8,219 nt of DNA, taken from contig JBAXYB010000126.1 in NCBI GenBank assembly GCA_037127585.1, forward strand, positions 1-8,219, written 5' to 3'. Of the stretch, positions 1-6,564 are shown in pieces. The notes under the pieces are model-generated. The model was not told the origin of the DNA. It did not search any database and saw only the letters and a program-made list of their open reading frames with translations. The position numbers and the translations under genes were made by a program. Positions within the stretch are counted from its first letter, which is position 1; each line of letters opens with the position of its first letter. Source of the DNA: CAINDI01 sp037127585 (GTDB taxonomy: Bacteria > Verrucomicrobiota > Verrucomicrobiia > Palsa-1439).

Positions 1-2
1 CC

Positions 3-965
3 AGCGCGAATCGGAGCTTGGTAGCGAACTTCAGCGCGACCACCTACACGATCAACACAAGCGCCACTCCGAGCGCCGGCGGTTCCACCAGCGGCGGCGG
101 CAATCAAACCGCCGGCACGAGCGTAACGGTGACCGCGACGGCCACTGCCGGTTACAGTTTTTCCAACTGGACGGAAGGCGGGACGCCGGTCAGCACCGCA
201 GCGAGCTATACGTTCACCGCCAGCGCGGGCCGCACGCTGGTGGCCAACTTCAATAGCGACGCGGCAGGAGTTTTGCCGACGGTGACCAACGCGTTACTGC
301 GCACGGAGAACACGGCCGTCGTGGTGGCGGGTGAAACGAATGTGTTTGCGGTGGTGGCCAGTTTTATGAGTGGGGGGCAACCTTTGAATTACGCGTGGAA
401 CTTTGGCGATGGCACCAGTCGCTCGCGGTCGCCTGTGAGCACGGCCGCCCACATTTATCCGGCCGCCTGCGGCGCCTACGCGGCGAGTGTGACCATTGAT
501 AATGGACTGGCTACTGTCACGACCGTCTTTACGGTGTCGGTCGCGTGCCAGTTAACGATCACGAAACTGCAAGCCCGACTGAATTTTGCCAAAGTCGCTG
601 CCGATCGGGCCAGCTTCGAGGGCACGCTGGACTTGCCGGCGGACTACCAGTGCGCGGGCAAAGTTCTGACTCTGAATCTCGGCGGTGCGCAGGTGAGTTC
701 GACCCTGGATCGCCAGGGGCGCGGGGTGAGCCAGCAGCACAGTTGCCGGCTGAAGTTTAATCAGCGGACCGGGCTGTGGGTCATCACCGGGAAACTCCGC
801 AACGGTTCCTGGCAGAACGAGTGGAGCGTGACCGGTCTGGTGAATGCCGATACTGCGGCCCACGTCACGCTGACGACGGTGGTCTTGCTGGATCACGAGT
901 CGTTTGCCGGCGAGCAGACTCTGAACTACACAGCCACGCGCGGGGCCGCCGGCCTCGCCCAGTGA
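3..965 (+). CDS. Secreted InlB-repeat/PKD protein with Cys-containing C-terminal domain (5' partial)
   Basis: The reading frame is open to the left edge, so the start and any signal peptide are missing; 320 residues remain, counted from the codon at position 3. Residues 1-10 (SANRSLVANF) are the end of one divergent InlB-type (Listeria-Bacteroides) repeat. Residues about 15-83 are a complete repeat with the GYSFSNWTEGG core and a closing TLVANF. Residues about 90-181 form a PKD-like domain with the NFGDG motif. Residues 182-320 form a C-terminal domain with no family name known to me. It is roughly half identical to the end of the gene at 4574-6484, including Cys156, Cys182 and Cys248. No catalytic motif is visible. 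The likely role is structural or adhesive, outside the cell. A cohesin domain may lie upstream, by analogy with the 4574 gene. A GC-rich hairpin follows the stop. Domain calls are fairly sure; function is inferred. Confidence 0.85.
   Translation, partial: SANRSLVANFSATTYTINTSATPSAGGSTSGGGNQTAGTSVTVTATATAGYSFSNWTEGGTPVSTAASYTFTASAGRTLVANFNSDAAGVLPTVTNALLRTENTAVVVAGETNVFAVVASFMSGGQPLNYAWNFGDGTSRSRSPVSTAAHIYPAACGAYAASVTIDNGLATVTTVFTVSVACQLTITKLQARLNFAKVAADRASFEGTLDLPADYQCAGKVLTLNLGGAQVSSTLDRQGRGVSQQHSCRLKFNQRTGLWVITGKLRNGSWQNEWSVTGLVNADTAAHVTLTTVVLLDHESFAGEQTLNYTATRGAAGLAQ
45..251 (+). repeat. InlB-type repeat, copy 1
   Basis: This encodes one beta-rich repeat of about 69 residues, starting near YTINTSA and ending in TLVANF. 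It is similar in DNA as well as protein to the two tandem copies at 5318-5743. For example, a stretch of about 20 bases around 175-195 recurs at about 5446-5466. The end of a further copy lies at 3-32. Confidence 0.75.
546..962 (+). repeat. C-terminal domain, copy 1 (paralogous to 6056-6481)
   Basis: This encodes about 139 residues with the landmarks KLQA, LPAD, AQVS, CRLK, RTGxW, LRNGxW and a final AQ. By hand alignment roughly half the residues match the copy at 6056-6481. This copy is clearly more GC-rich at third codon positions than the other. Confidence 0.75.
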
Positions 966-1059
966 GTTGCTAAGTTCCGCCGCCGGTCCTGATTTCTCAC
1001 GGCTGATAAACCGGATTCTCACCTCCCGCCTTCGCCGTCTCTGAATTGCGAAAACTTCC

Positions 1060-1081
1060 CCGCCGGTATGTGTCCCGGCGG
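1060..1081 (+). terminator. GC-rich hairpin after the first mosaic gene
   Basis: CCGCCGG (1060-1066) and CCGGCGG (1075-1081) form a perfect 7-bp stem around an 8-nt loop, followed by TCTTT. It lies about 95 nt past the stop at 965 and just before the next gene. The T tract is short, so it is either a weak intrinsic terminator or a leader hairpin of the following mRNA. The rest of 966-1152 shows nothing else I can support. Confidence 0.45.
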
Positions 1082-1152
1082 TCTTTCGGGGTCGTGGCAT
1101 GCCGACTGCTAATAAGAAAAACGTAGTCGTACCCAATGCCCTGTCCGCATTG

Positions 1153-2517
1153 ATGAAAACACAAATCCAAAATTCTGTCGGCTGCCTACGAGTCCCTCGC
1201 TCACTCACGGTTCTCTTGATTTTGTTGGTTGGACTGACGGTGTCAGCCAATGGGATGGCCGCCTCGTTGACGCTGACGTGGACAGCGAGCACCGGGACGG
1301 TTGACGGCTATACGATTGAACGCGCCGATTCCGCGACCGGCCCGTGGACGCAACTCGCGCAAATCGCAGCCAGCCCCACGAGTTACACCGATAGCAGCGT
1401 GGCGCCTGCCACAACTTATTACTATCGGGTCAGCGCCTACAACGCGGCCGGTAACTCTGGATATTCCAACGTCGCCGGCGGCACACCTGCCGCGCCGGCG
1501 GTGTTGAGTGTCAGCCCGGCCAATTACAACTTCGGCACGGTCGCGACGGGGACTGCCGCGCAATTCAGTTTCACCGTCAGCAATTCGGGCGGCTCGGCGT
1601 TGAGTGGCAGCGCGAGTGTCGCCGCGCCATTTTCGATTTCCAGCGGCGGTAGCTTTAATTTGGCGGCCGGTGCTTCGGCCACGGTGTTGGTGAGTTTCAC
1701 ACCGCCGGCAGTGGCTAGTTACAACGCCAATGTCAGCTTCACCAGCACCGGCGGCAACTCAGTCAACGTGGTGACTGGCACGGGTTCGATTAGTCCCGTC
1801 GCGGCGTTCACTGCCACGCCGACCAACGGCACCGCCAAGCTGACCGTCACGTTTACGGACACGTCCACCGGCACGATCACGAACCGGGTGTGGAGTTTTG
1901 GGGACGGCACCACGCTGACCACGACGAACACCAGCTTTGCTTACACTTACAGCAAGCCGGGAACGAATACGGTCACGCTGAGTGTCGGTGGCCCGTTGGG
2001 TGTGAGCACTAACACGAAACCGGCGTACGTCAAAGTGATGTGGTACCCGCCGGGCGATGTGGACGGCTCCGGCACGGTGACGACGAACGACTTGCAGTTG
2101 ATCAACCAGGTGCTGACCGGGTTGCGCTCCACCAACGACGCAGTTTTCCAAACGACCGGCTTTATCAGCGGCGACGTCAATCAAGACGGCGTCGTCAACT
2201 CATCTGATTCGCTCCTGATTAAACAGGTGATGAGCGGACTGCGTGAGTACGTCGTGACGGAAATCATGCCGTCGGCGCGCGTCAACACCGCGCCCACGAC
2301 CGTGATCATTGCCGGGATCGGTTACCCGACCAACGGGATCACCGCGGTGACGTTCGGCGCGCCCATCAACATCACGGTGAGCAATGTCACCGTCTTCAGT
2401 GAAGAGCGGATTCAAGTTCTCCTGCCGGCCGGCGGCGGTCTGGGCACCGGCACCGTCAGCGTCATCGCTTCACCCAACAACGGCGTTACCTCGTTCGGAG
2501 TGTTCATCAACAAATGA
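1153..2517 (+). CDS. Secreted FN3/choice-of-anchor-D/PKD/dockerin/TIG protein
   Basis: This is a 454-residue exported protein. I chose ATG 1153 because it gives a normal signal peptide: a basic stretch ending RVPR, the core SLTVLLILLVGLTV, and likely cleavage after VSA (residue 32). An in-frame ATG at 1099 would add 18 residues; neither start has a clear Shine-Dalgarno sequence. The domains in order are fibronectin type III about 37-113, choice-of-anchor-D (ASPM/SPD-2/Hydin-like) about 117-212, PKD about 215-295 with WSFGDG, dockerin type I about 301-364, and an IPT/TIG-like domain about 368-454. Both dockerin loops keep the calcium-binding pattern: D302, D304, S306, D313 and D341, N343, D345, D352. 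There is no cohesin and no enzyme domain. The protein probably docks onto a cohesin, perhaps one encoded next door. The stop overlaps the next start (ATGA), which suggests coupled translation. Confidence 0.88.
   Translation: MKTQIQNSVGCLRVPRSLTVLLILLVGLTVSANGMAASLTLTWTASTGTVDGYTIERADSATGPWTQLAQIAASPTSYTDSSVAPATTYYYRVSAYNAAGNSGYSNVAGGTPAAPAVLSVSPANYNFGTVATGTAAQFSFTVSNSGGSALSGSASVAAPFSISSGGSFNLAAGASATVLVSFTPPAVASYNANVSFTSTGGNSVNVVTGTGSISPVAAFTATPTNGTAKLTVTFTDTSTGTITNRVWSFGDGTTLTTTNTSFAYTYSKPGTNTVTLSVGGPLGVSTNTKPAYVKVMWYPPGDVDGSGTVTTNDLQLINQVLTGLRSTNDAVFQTTGFISGDVNQDGVVNSSDSLLIKQVMSGLREYVVTEIMPSARVNTAPTTVIIAGIGYPTNGITAVTFGAPINITVSNVTVFSEERIQVLLPAGGGLGTGTVSVIASPNNGVTSFGVFINK
2053..2514 (+). repeat. 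Dockerin + TIG module, copy 1
   Basis: This encodes two calcium-binding dockerin repeats and a C-terminal TIG-like domain. It is paralogous along its whole length to 4107-4568, with a similar inter-repeat linker (GLRSTNDAVF here, GLRTTNDAVF there). It is probably an intra-operon duplication. Confidence 0.8.
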
Positions 2518-4571
2518 CGACGCTGCCAACAATCTTGCGGCGGTTGGTCATCGTGATTGGACTTTTGCTTGTGCCCGGTTTGCGGGCGGCCACGCTGAGT
2601 CTGGGGAGCGCCAGCGCCGCTGCCGGCCAGAGCGTGACCATCCCGGTCACCGTCAACAGCGGTACATCAGCATTGGGCGGATACGTCATCACGGTTGGGT
2701 TCAGTACGAACCGATTGGCGTTCACCGGCGTGACCGGCGGCGCGAGTGGGTTCGCCGTGGCGCCGGTGGCGATCAATACCAGCACCCCGGGACAAGTAAG
2801 TTATATCCACCAACAGTCCACGAGTCTTTCATCGCCCACCGGCGCAGTCGTGGTTTCGCAACTCAACTTCACGACCCTGGGCACCGGCAGCACAAGCACC
2901 GTTCTCTCGATTCTTAGCGGCTCGGCGGATAACACGGACGGGATCGCGTTGTCCATCACCGCCACCAACAGCGGCACCGTCACCATTCTGGGGCCGCCCG
3001 TCGCCAACTTTACCGGGACGCCGACGAGCGGGGTCCGGCCGGTCCCCGTCACCTTCACCGACACCTCGACCGGTAACATCACGAACCGCTTCTGGTCATT
3101 CGGCGACGGTAGCACCACCAACACGGTCGCCACCACGATCACGCACCTCTACACCACCGCGAGCACCAACTCGGTGGCTCTGACCGCGACCGGCCCCGGC
3201 GGAAATAACACGTTGACGCGCGCCAATTACATCGTCGTCAACAACCTTCCCCCGCAACAGCTCGTCACGCCGGCCAGCCGCGCGTTTGGTTCGCTGACGG
3301 TTGGTCAGACCGGCACGCTGACTTTCCAAGTCATCAACACCGGCGAGAATCCCCTGATCGGTACCGCCAGCGCAGCCAGTCCGTACTCGATCACCAGCGG
3401 CGGTTCGTACAACCTTGCCGGCGGACAAACCGGTATCGTCACTGTCGCTTTCAGTCCAGTCGCGGCCGGAGCCTTCAACCGCAACGTCATCTTCAACAGC
3501 AACGGAGGCAACTCGACCAACGCCGTGACCGGCACCGGTTTGTCGCTGCCGAGTATCGCGGTCACTCCCGCCACGCTGAACTTTGGCACCAGCGCGGTCG
3601 GCGCGACGACGCAACTCAACTTCGTTATCAGCAATACCGGTCAAACGCCGTTGACCGGCAGCGCAGTTGTCAACGGCGGTCCTTACACGATCATCAGTGG
3701 GACGCCGTACACCGTGCCGGGTCTGGGGTCGACGACCTTGACCGTCCAGTTCGCGCCGGTGACGGTCGGGACGTTCAGCAACTCCGTCGTGTTCACCAGC
3801 AACGCCGGTATCGTCACCAACAAACTGGTCGGTTCCGGCACCACGCCGCCGGCTGCCGATTTCACTGCCACACCGACCACTGGCACCGGCCCGCTGACGG
3901 TGACGTTCACGGATCTTTCGACGGGCAGCATTTCTAATCGCTTCTGGAGTTTTGGGGATGGCGGAACAACCAACACAACCGCCACCAGCGTGACGCGCAC
4001 GTATGTCGCGCCGGGAACTAACACTGTGACGTTGATCGTCAGCGGTCCGGGCGGAGTCAGCACCAACACCAAGCCGGCCTTCATCTCGGTGGTGATGTAT
4101 CCCGCCGGTGACGTGAACGGCTCGACCACAGTCACGACCGGTGACGCGTTACTGATCAATCAAGTTGCGGTCGGTTTGCGCACCACTAACGACGCCGTCT
4201 TTGTCGGTGCCGGTTACTCCAATGGCGATGTCAATCAAGACGGCGCGATCACGACCGGTGATTCGTTGCTGATCAACCAAGTCGCGGCCGGCTTGCGGCC
4301 CTACGTGGTGACGAAAGTCCTGCCGGGGTCGCACGTCAAGACCGTGCCGACCACCATCACCATCTATGGGGTCGGGTTCCCGACCAACACCACTCCCACC
4401 GTGACGATTGGGGCGCCGCTCAACTTGAATCTCAGCAACGTGATCGTCCTCAGCCCGGAATGCATTCAGGGGTTGGTTCCTTCGAGTGGAGCCAAAGGCA
4501 CCGGGACGGTCATGGTCGTGATCGGGTCGACCAACAATGCGGCGTTTTTCGGGAAATTCGTCAACCAGTGA
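2514..4571 (+). CDS. Secreted cohesin/PKD/choice-of-anchor-D/dockerin/TIG protein
   Basis: This is a 685-residue exported protein that starts inside the previous gene's stop (4-nt ATGA overlap). The signal peptide has basic LRR, a core of LVIVIGLLLV and likely cleavage after LRA (residue 25). The domains in order are cohesin-like about 27-160, PKD about 163-243 (WSFGDG), choice-of-anchor-D about 247-343 and 345-443, PKD about 446-527 (WSFGDG), dockerin type I about 532-594, and IPT/TIG-like about 600-685. Dockerin calcium ligands are D533, N535, S537, D544 and D572, N574, D576, D583. Carrying both a cohesin and a dockerin, it could act as an adaptor that receives one protein and plugs into another, as scaffoldins do. 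No catalytic domain, LPXTG motif or PEP-CTERM tail is visible. The only cysteine is C650. Domain calls are confident; the adaptor role is inferred. Confidence 0.9.
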   Translation: MTTLPTILRRLVIVIGLLLVPGLRAATLSLGSASAAAGQSVTIPVTVNSGTSALGGYVITVGFSTNRLAFTGVTGGASGFAVAPVAINTSTPGQVSYIHQQSTSLSSPTGAVVVSQLNFTTLGTGSTSTVLSILSGSADNTDGIALSITATNSGTVTILGPPVANFTGTPTSGVRPVPVTFTDTSTGNITNRFWSFGDGSTTNTVATTITHLYTTASTNSVALTATGPGGNNTLTRANYIVVNNLPPQQLVTPASRAFGSLTVGQTGTLTFQVINTGENPLIGTASAASPYSITSGGSYNLAGGQTGIVTVAFSPVAAGAFNRNVIFNSNGGNSTNAVTGTGLSLPSIAVTPATLNFGTSAVGATTQLNFVISNTGQTPLTGSAVVNGGPYTIISGTPYTVPGLGSTTLTVQFAPVTVGTFSNSVVFTSNAGIVTNKLVGSGTTPPAADFTATPTTGTGPLTVTFTDLSTGSISNRFWSFGDGGTTNTTATSVTRTYVAPGTNTVTLIVSGPGGVSTNTKPAFISVVMYPAGDVNGSTTVTTGDALLINQVAVGLRTTNDAVFVGAGYSNGDVNQDGAITTGDSLLINQVAAGLRPYVVTKVLPGSHVKTVPTTITIYGVGFPTNTTPTVTIGAPLNLNLSNVIVLSPECIQGLVPSSGAKGTGTVMVVIGSTNNAAFFGKFVNQ
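2592..2993 (+). repeat. Cohesin-like module, copy 1
   Basis: This encodes about 134 residues with the cohesin pattern: an early VTIPVTVN strand, a YVITVGFSTNRLAF strand pair, NTPGQV-type turns and a VVVSQLNF strand. It is paralogous to 4637-5038. Confidence 0.75.
3252..3842 (+). repeat. Two tandem choice-of-anchor-D modules
   Basis: Two adjacent modules (about 3252-3542 and 3546-3842) each have a start like xPASRAFGSLTVGQT or TPATLNFGTSAVGAT, a NTG turn, a YxITSG strand and a closing VxGTG or LVGSG. A third copy lies at about 1501-1788 in the upstream gene. Confidence 0.75.
4107..4568 (+). repeat. Dockerin + TIG module, copy 2
   Basis: This is paralogous to 2053-2514. It encodes dockerin loops with TG at calcium-loop positions 10-11 in both halves, whereas copy 1 has TN and SS at those positions. 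Confidence 0.8.
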
Positions 4572-4573
4572 TT

Positions 4574-6484
4574 ATGAACCGCCTCTCTCAAATTGCCGTG
4601 GTGGTTGTCGCCCTCCTTGCCGGGCGGGTGGATGCGGCGACGATGCAACTGGCCAGCACCAATGTCGCCACCGGCGCGAGCCTCTCGGTGCCGCTCACCA
4701 TCAACAACACCACCGGCGCATTGGGTGACTACGCGGTGACTGTGAGCTTCGATACCAACGTCGTCCGGTTCGTCAGTGTTACCGGCGGCAATGGCCAATT
4801 CGCGGCGGGGCCGGCAATTGTGAGCACGAACACTCCCGGTCAAGTCCGCTTCGTACATCAACAAACCGTCAGTATCACCGCGCCCACCGGCACGGTGGTG
4901 GTTTCCCGGGTCAACTTCACGGCGATTGGCGCCGCCGGCAGCAGTTCCGCTGTGCGATTGGCCAAAGCCAGCGCCGACAACACGGCCGGTCAGACGCTTC
5001 CGTTGACCGGTTTGACCGATGGTTCGGTGCAGATCGCCGGTGCGCCGGTCGCGCCAGTGGCAGCGTTCAGTGCGAGCCCGACGGCGGGCGCGGTGTCCTT
5101 GCCGGTGAGTTTCACCGACAGTTCCACCGGCACGATCACCAACCGCACTTGGAATTTCGGTGATGGCGTGACGACAAATGTTTCTGGGACAAGCGTGGCC
5201 CACACCTATACCCAAGCCGGTACTTATTCGGTCAGCCTAACGGTCACCGGCCCGGGTGGATTCAACGCACTGAGCAAACCCAATTACATCACCGTCACCA
5301 ACGTGGTGGTTACCTCGTACACGATCAACACGAGCGCGGCGCCGGTGGTTGGCGGTTCTGTAAGTGGCGGCGGCAGCCAGACTGCGGGCGCCAGTGTGAC
5401 CGTGCTCGCGACGGCCAATGCCGGCTACAGTTTTGTGAATTGGACAGAAGGCGGGACGCCGGTCAGCGCGTCGGCAAGTTATACGTTCACGGCCAACGCG
5501 AATCGGACGTTGGTGGCGAACTTCAGCCAGATCACGTACACGATCAATACGAGTGCGGCCCCGCTGGTCGGTGGTTCAACGCTTGGTGGTGGCAGCAAGA
5601 CTGCCGGTGCAAGTGTGACAGTGATCGCGACGGCCAATGCCGGCTACAGCTTCGTGAATTGGACGGAGAGCGGAAGCGCCGTGAGCGTTTCGCCGAGTTA
5701 CTCGTTTACCGCGAGTAGCAGCCGGACGTTGGTGGCGAATTTCGAAACGGCTTCAACGACCAACGAGGCAGTAACGATTACCACGGAGCCAACGGTGACC
5801 AATTCGCTGATGCGGGTTGGGAGCACGGTGGTGATTGTGGCGGACGAGGCGAGTGCGTTCAGTGTTGGCGCAGTCAGCGCGACCGGTAAGCCGCTGTTCT
5901 ATGCCTGGCAGTTCGGTGACGGCGCCGGTAGCAGTCGATCTTCGACGAGCTCGGCGACGCATTTGTACCCACCAGAGTGCGGCAATTTCAATGCAACCGT
6001 TGCGGTTGATGATGGAAAAGTGACTAACGCCGCGAGTCTGACTGTGTCGGTGGCTTGTGCGCTCGAAGTCATCAAACTGCAAGCGAAGCCGAATTTCGGT
6101 AGGGAGAATTCCGATAGTTGCAGCTTGAAAGGAATGGTTGCTTTGCCAGCTGACTCGATTCTTACCGGGAAACTGTTGACCGTGAACATCGGCGAGGCGC
6201 AAGTGTCGTTTGTCCTCGATAGCAAAGGTAATGGTGTGAATGGGCGGCATACTTGCCGGCTTAAACTTAACAAGCGGACTGGGACATGGGCACTTTCGGC
6301 AGCATTACGGAACGGGGACTGGCATAACACTTGGGCGTTAAGCGGTTTGAGTGATGCTAATATTCCCAAGCCCGGTGCCGCGACTAAACTGACGGCGGTG
6401 GTGTTGATTGAGAAGGAATCGTTCGCGGCTGAGAAGCCAGTTGTTTACACAGCTAAACAGGGAATCTCAGGAACTGCCCAGTAG
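4574..6484 (+). CDS. Secreted cohesin/PKD/InlB-repeat protein with Cys-containing C-terminal domain
   Basis: This is a 636-residue exported protein. ATG 4574 lies 2 nt after the previous stop and opens a good signal peptide (core IAVVVVALLAG, likely cleavage after VDA, residue 21). Upstream in-frame codons overlap the previous gene and are unlikely to be used. The domains in order are cohesin-like about 22-155, PKD about 159-243 (WNFGDG), two InlB-type repeats about 249-317 and 321-390 (GYSFVNWTE cores), a second PKD-like domain about 403-494 (WQFGDG), and a C-terminal domain 495-636 shared with the gene ending at 965. Cys469, Cys495 and Cys561 are shared with that gene; Cys516 is not. There is no dockerin and no known anchor, so the C-terminal domain may be what holds it to the surface or to polysaccharide (inference). 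Third codon positions become more AT-rich from about 5750. Confidence 0.9.
   Translation: MNRLSQIAVVVVALLAGRVDAATMQLASTNVATGASLSVPLTINNTTGALGDYAVTVSFDTNVVRFVSVTGGNGQFAAGPAIVSTNTPGQVRFVHQQTVSITAPTGTVVVSRVNFTAIGAAGSSSAVRLAKASADNTAGQTLPLTGLTDGSVQIAGAPVAPVAAFSASPTAGAVSLPVSFTDSSTGTITNRTWNFGDGVTTNVSGTSVAHTYTQAGTYSVSLTVTGPGGFNALSKPNYITVTNVVVTSYTINTSAAPVVGGSVSGGGSQTAGASVTVLATANAGYSFVNWTEGGTPVSASASYTFTANANRTLVANFSQITYTINTSAAPLVGGSTLGGGSKTAGASVTVIATANAGYSFVNWTESGSAVSVSPSYSFTASSSRTLVANFETASTTNEAVTITTEPTVTNSLMRVGSTVVIVADEASAFSVGAVSATGKPLFYAWQFGDGAGSSRSSTSSATHLYPPECGNFNATVAVDDGKVTNAASLTVSVACALEVIKLQAKPNFGRENSDSCSLKGMVALPADSILTGKLLTVNIGEAQVSFVLDSKGNGVNGRHTCRLKLNKRTGTWALSAALRNGDWHNTWALSGLSDANIPKPGAATKLTAVVLIEKESFAAEKPVVYTAKQGISGTAQ
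4637..5038 (+). repeat. Cohesin-like module, copy 2
   Basis: This encodes a cohesin-like domain paralogous to 2592-2993. Shared landmarks are LSVPLTIN/VTIPVTVN, the NTPGQV turn, HQQ, the APTGTVVVS/SPTGAVVVS strand and the SADNT segment. Confidence 0.75.
5318..5743 (+). repeat. Two tandem InlB-type repeats (copies 2 and 3)
   Basis: Two head-to-tail repeats of about 210 nt (about 5318-5524 and 5534-5743) both begin YTINTSA and both end TLVANF. The segment encoding ATANAGYSFVNWTE is nearly identical in DNA between them. They are close to the copy at 45-251, which points to recent duplication or gene conversion. Confidence 0.8.
6056..6481 (+). repeat. C-terminal domain, copy 2 (paralogous to 546-962)
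   Basis: This encodes about 142 residues matching copy 1 at KLQA, LPAD, AQVS, CRLK, RTGxW, LRNGxW and the final AQ. It uses more A/T-ending codons than copy 1. Confidence 0.75.
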
Positions 6485-6520
6485 AAGTCTCCGAAAATAG
6501 CAGTACATCCAGCGCCGTTG

Positions 6521-6542
6521 AGGTTGGCTTTCGAGCCGGCCT
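6521..6542 (+). terminator. UUCG-capped hairpin after the cohesin operon
   Basis: AGGTTGGCT (6521-6529) pairs with AGCCGGCCT (6534-6542) over 9 bp, with two G-U wobbles and a stable TTCG tetraloop. It lies 37 nt past the stop at 6484. The following sequence is only partly T-rich (CTTGCTATTTT), so termination is likely but not certain. The rest of 6485-6564 holds no clear promoter. Confidence 0.5.
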
Positions 6543-6564
6543 GATACTTGCTATTTTGAAAAGC

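Noticed and set aside
552..1292. Long reverse-strand open frame (246 codons) across the end of the first gene and the start of the second
   Set aside because: It is antisense to well-supported domain-bearing genes, its translation is Arg/Pro-rich without recognisable motifs, and it arises from the GC-rich composition of the opposite strand.
2384..2917. Forward open frame in another phase (177 codons)
   Set aside because: It overlaps the end of the dockerin gene and the start of the cohesin gene, whose domains are clear; its own translation has no recognisable fold.
4521..4571. Possible sorting signals (LPXTG, PEP-CTERM or type IX-like tail) at the ends of the secreted proteins
   Set aside because: The C-termini end in TIG or the unassigned domain, without a hydrophobic helix plus basic tail and without LPXTG or PEP motifs.
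4466..5215. Reverse-strand open frame (249 codons)
   Set aside because: It is antisense to the TIG and cohesin coding regions, with Arg/Gly-rich low-information protein and no start context.
5318..5743. Tandem repeats considered as a CRISPR-like or mobile-element array
   Set aside because: The repeat unit is about 210 nt, in frame and encodes the InlB-type domain, so it is a protein repeat.
6518..6548. Promoter TTGAGG / GATACT before the receiver gene
   Set aside because: The spacing is 19 nt, both hexamers match only partly, and the sequence is better explained by the UUCG hairpin.
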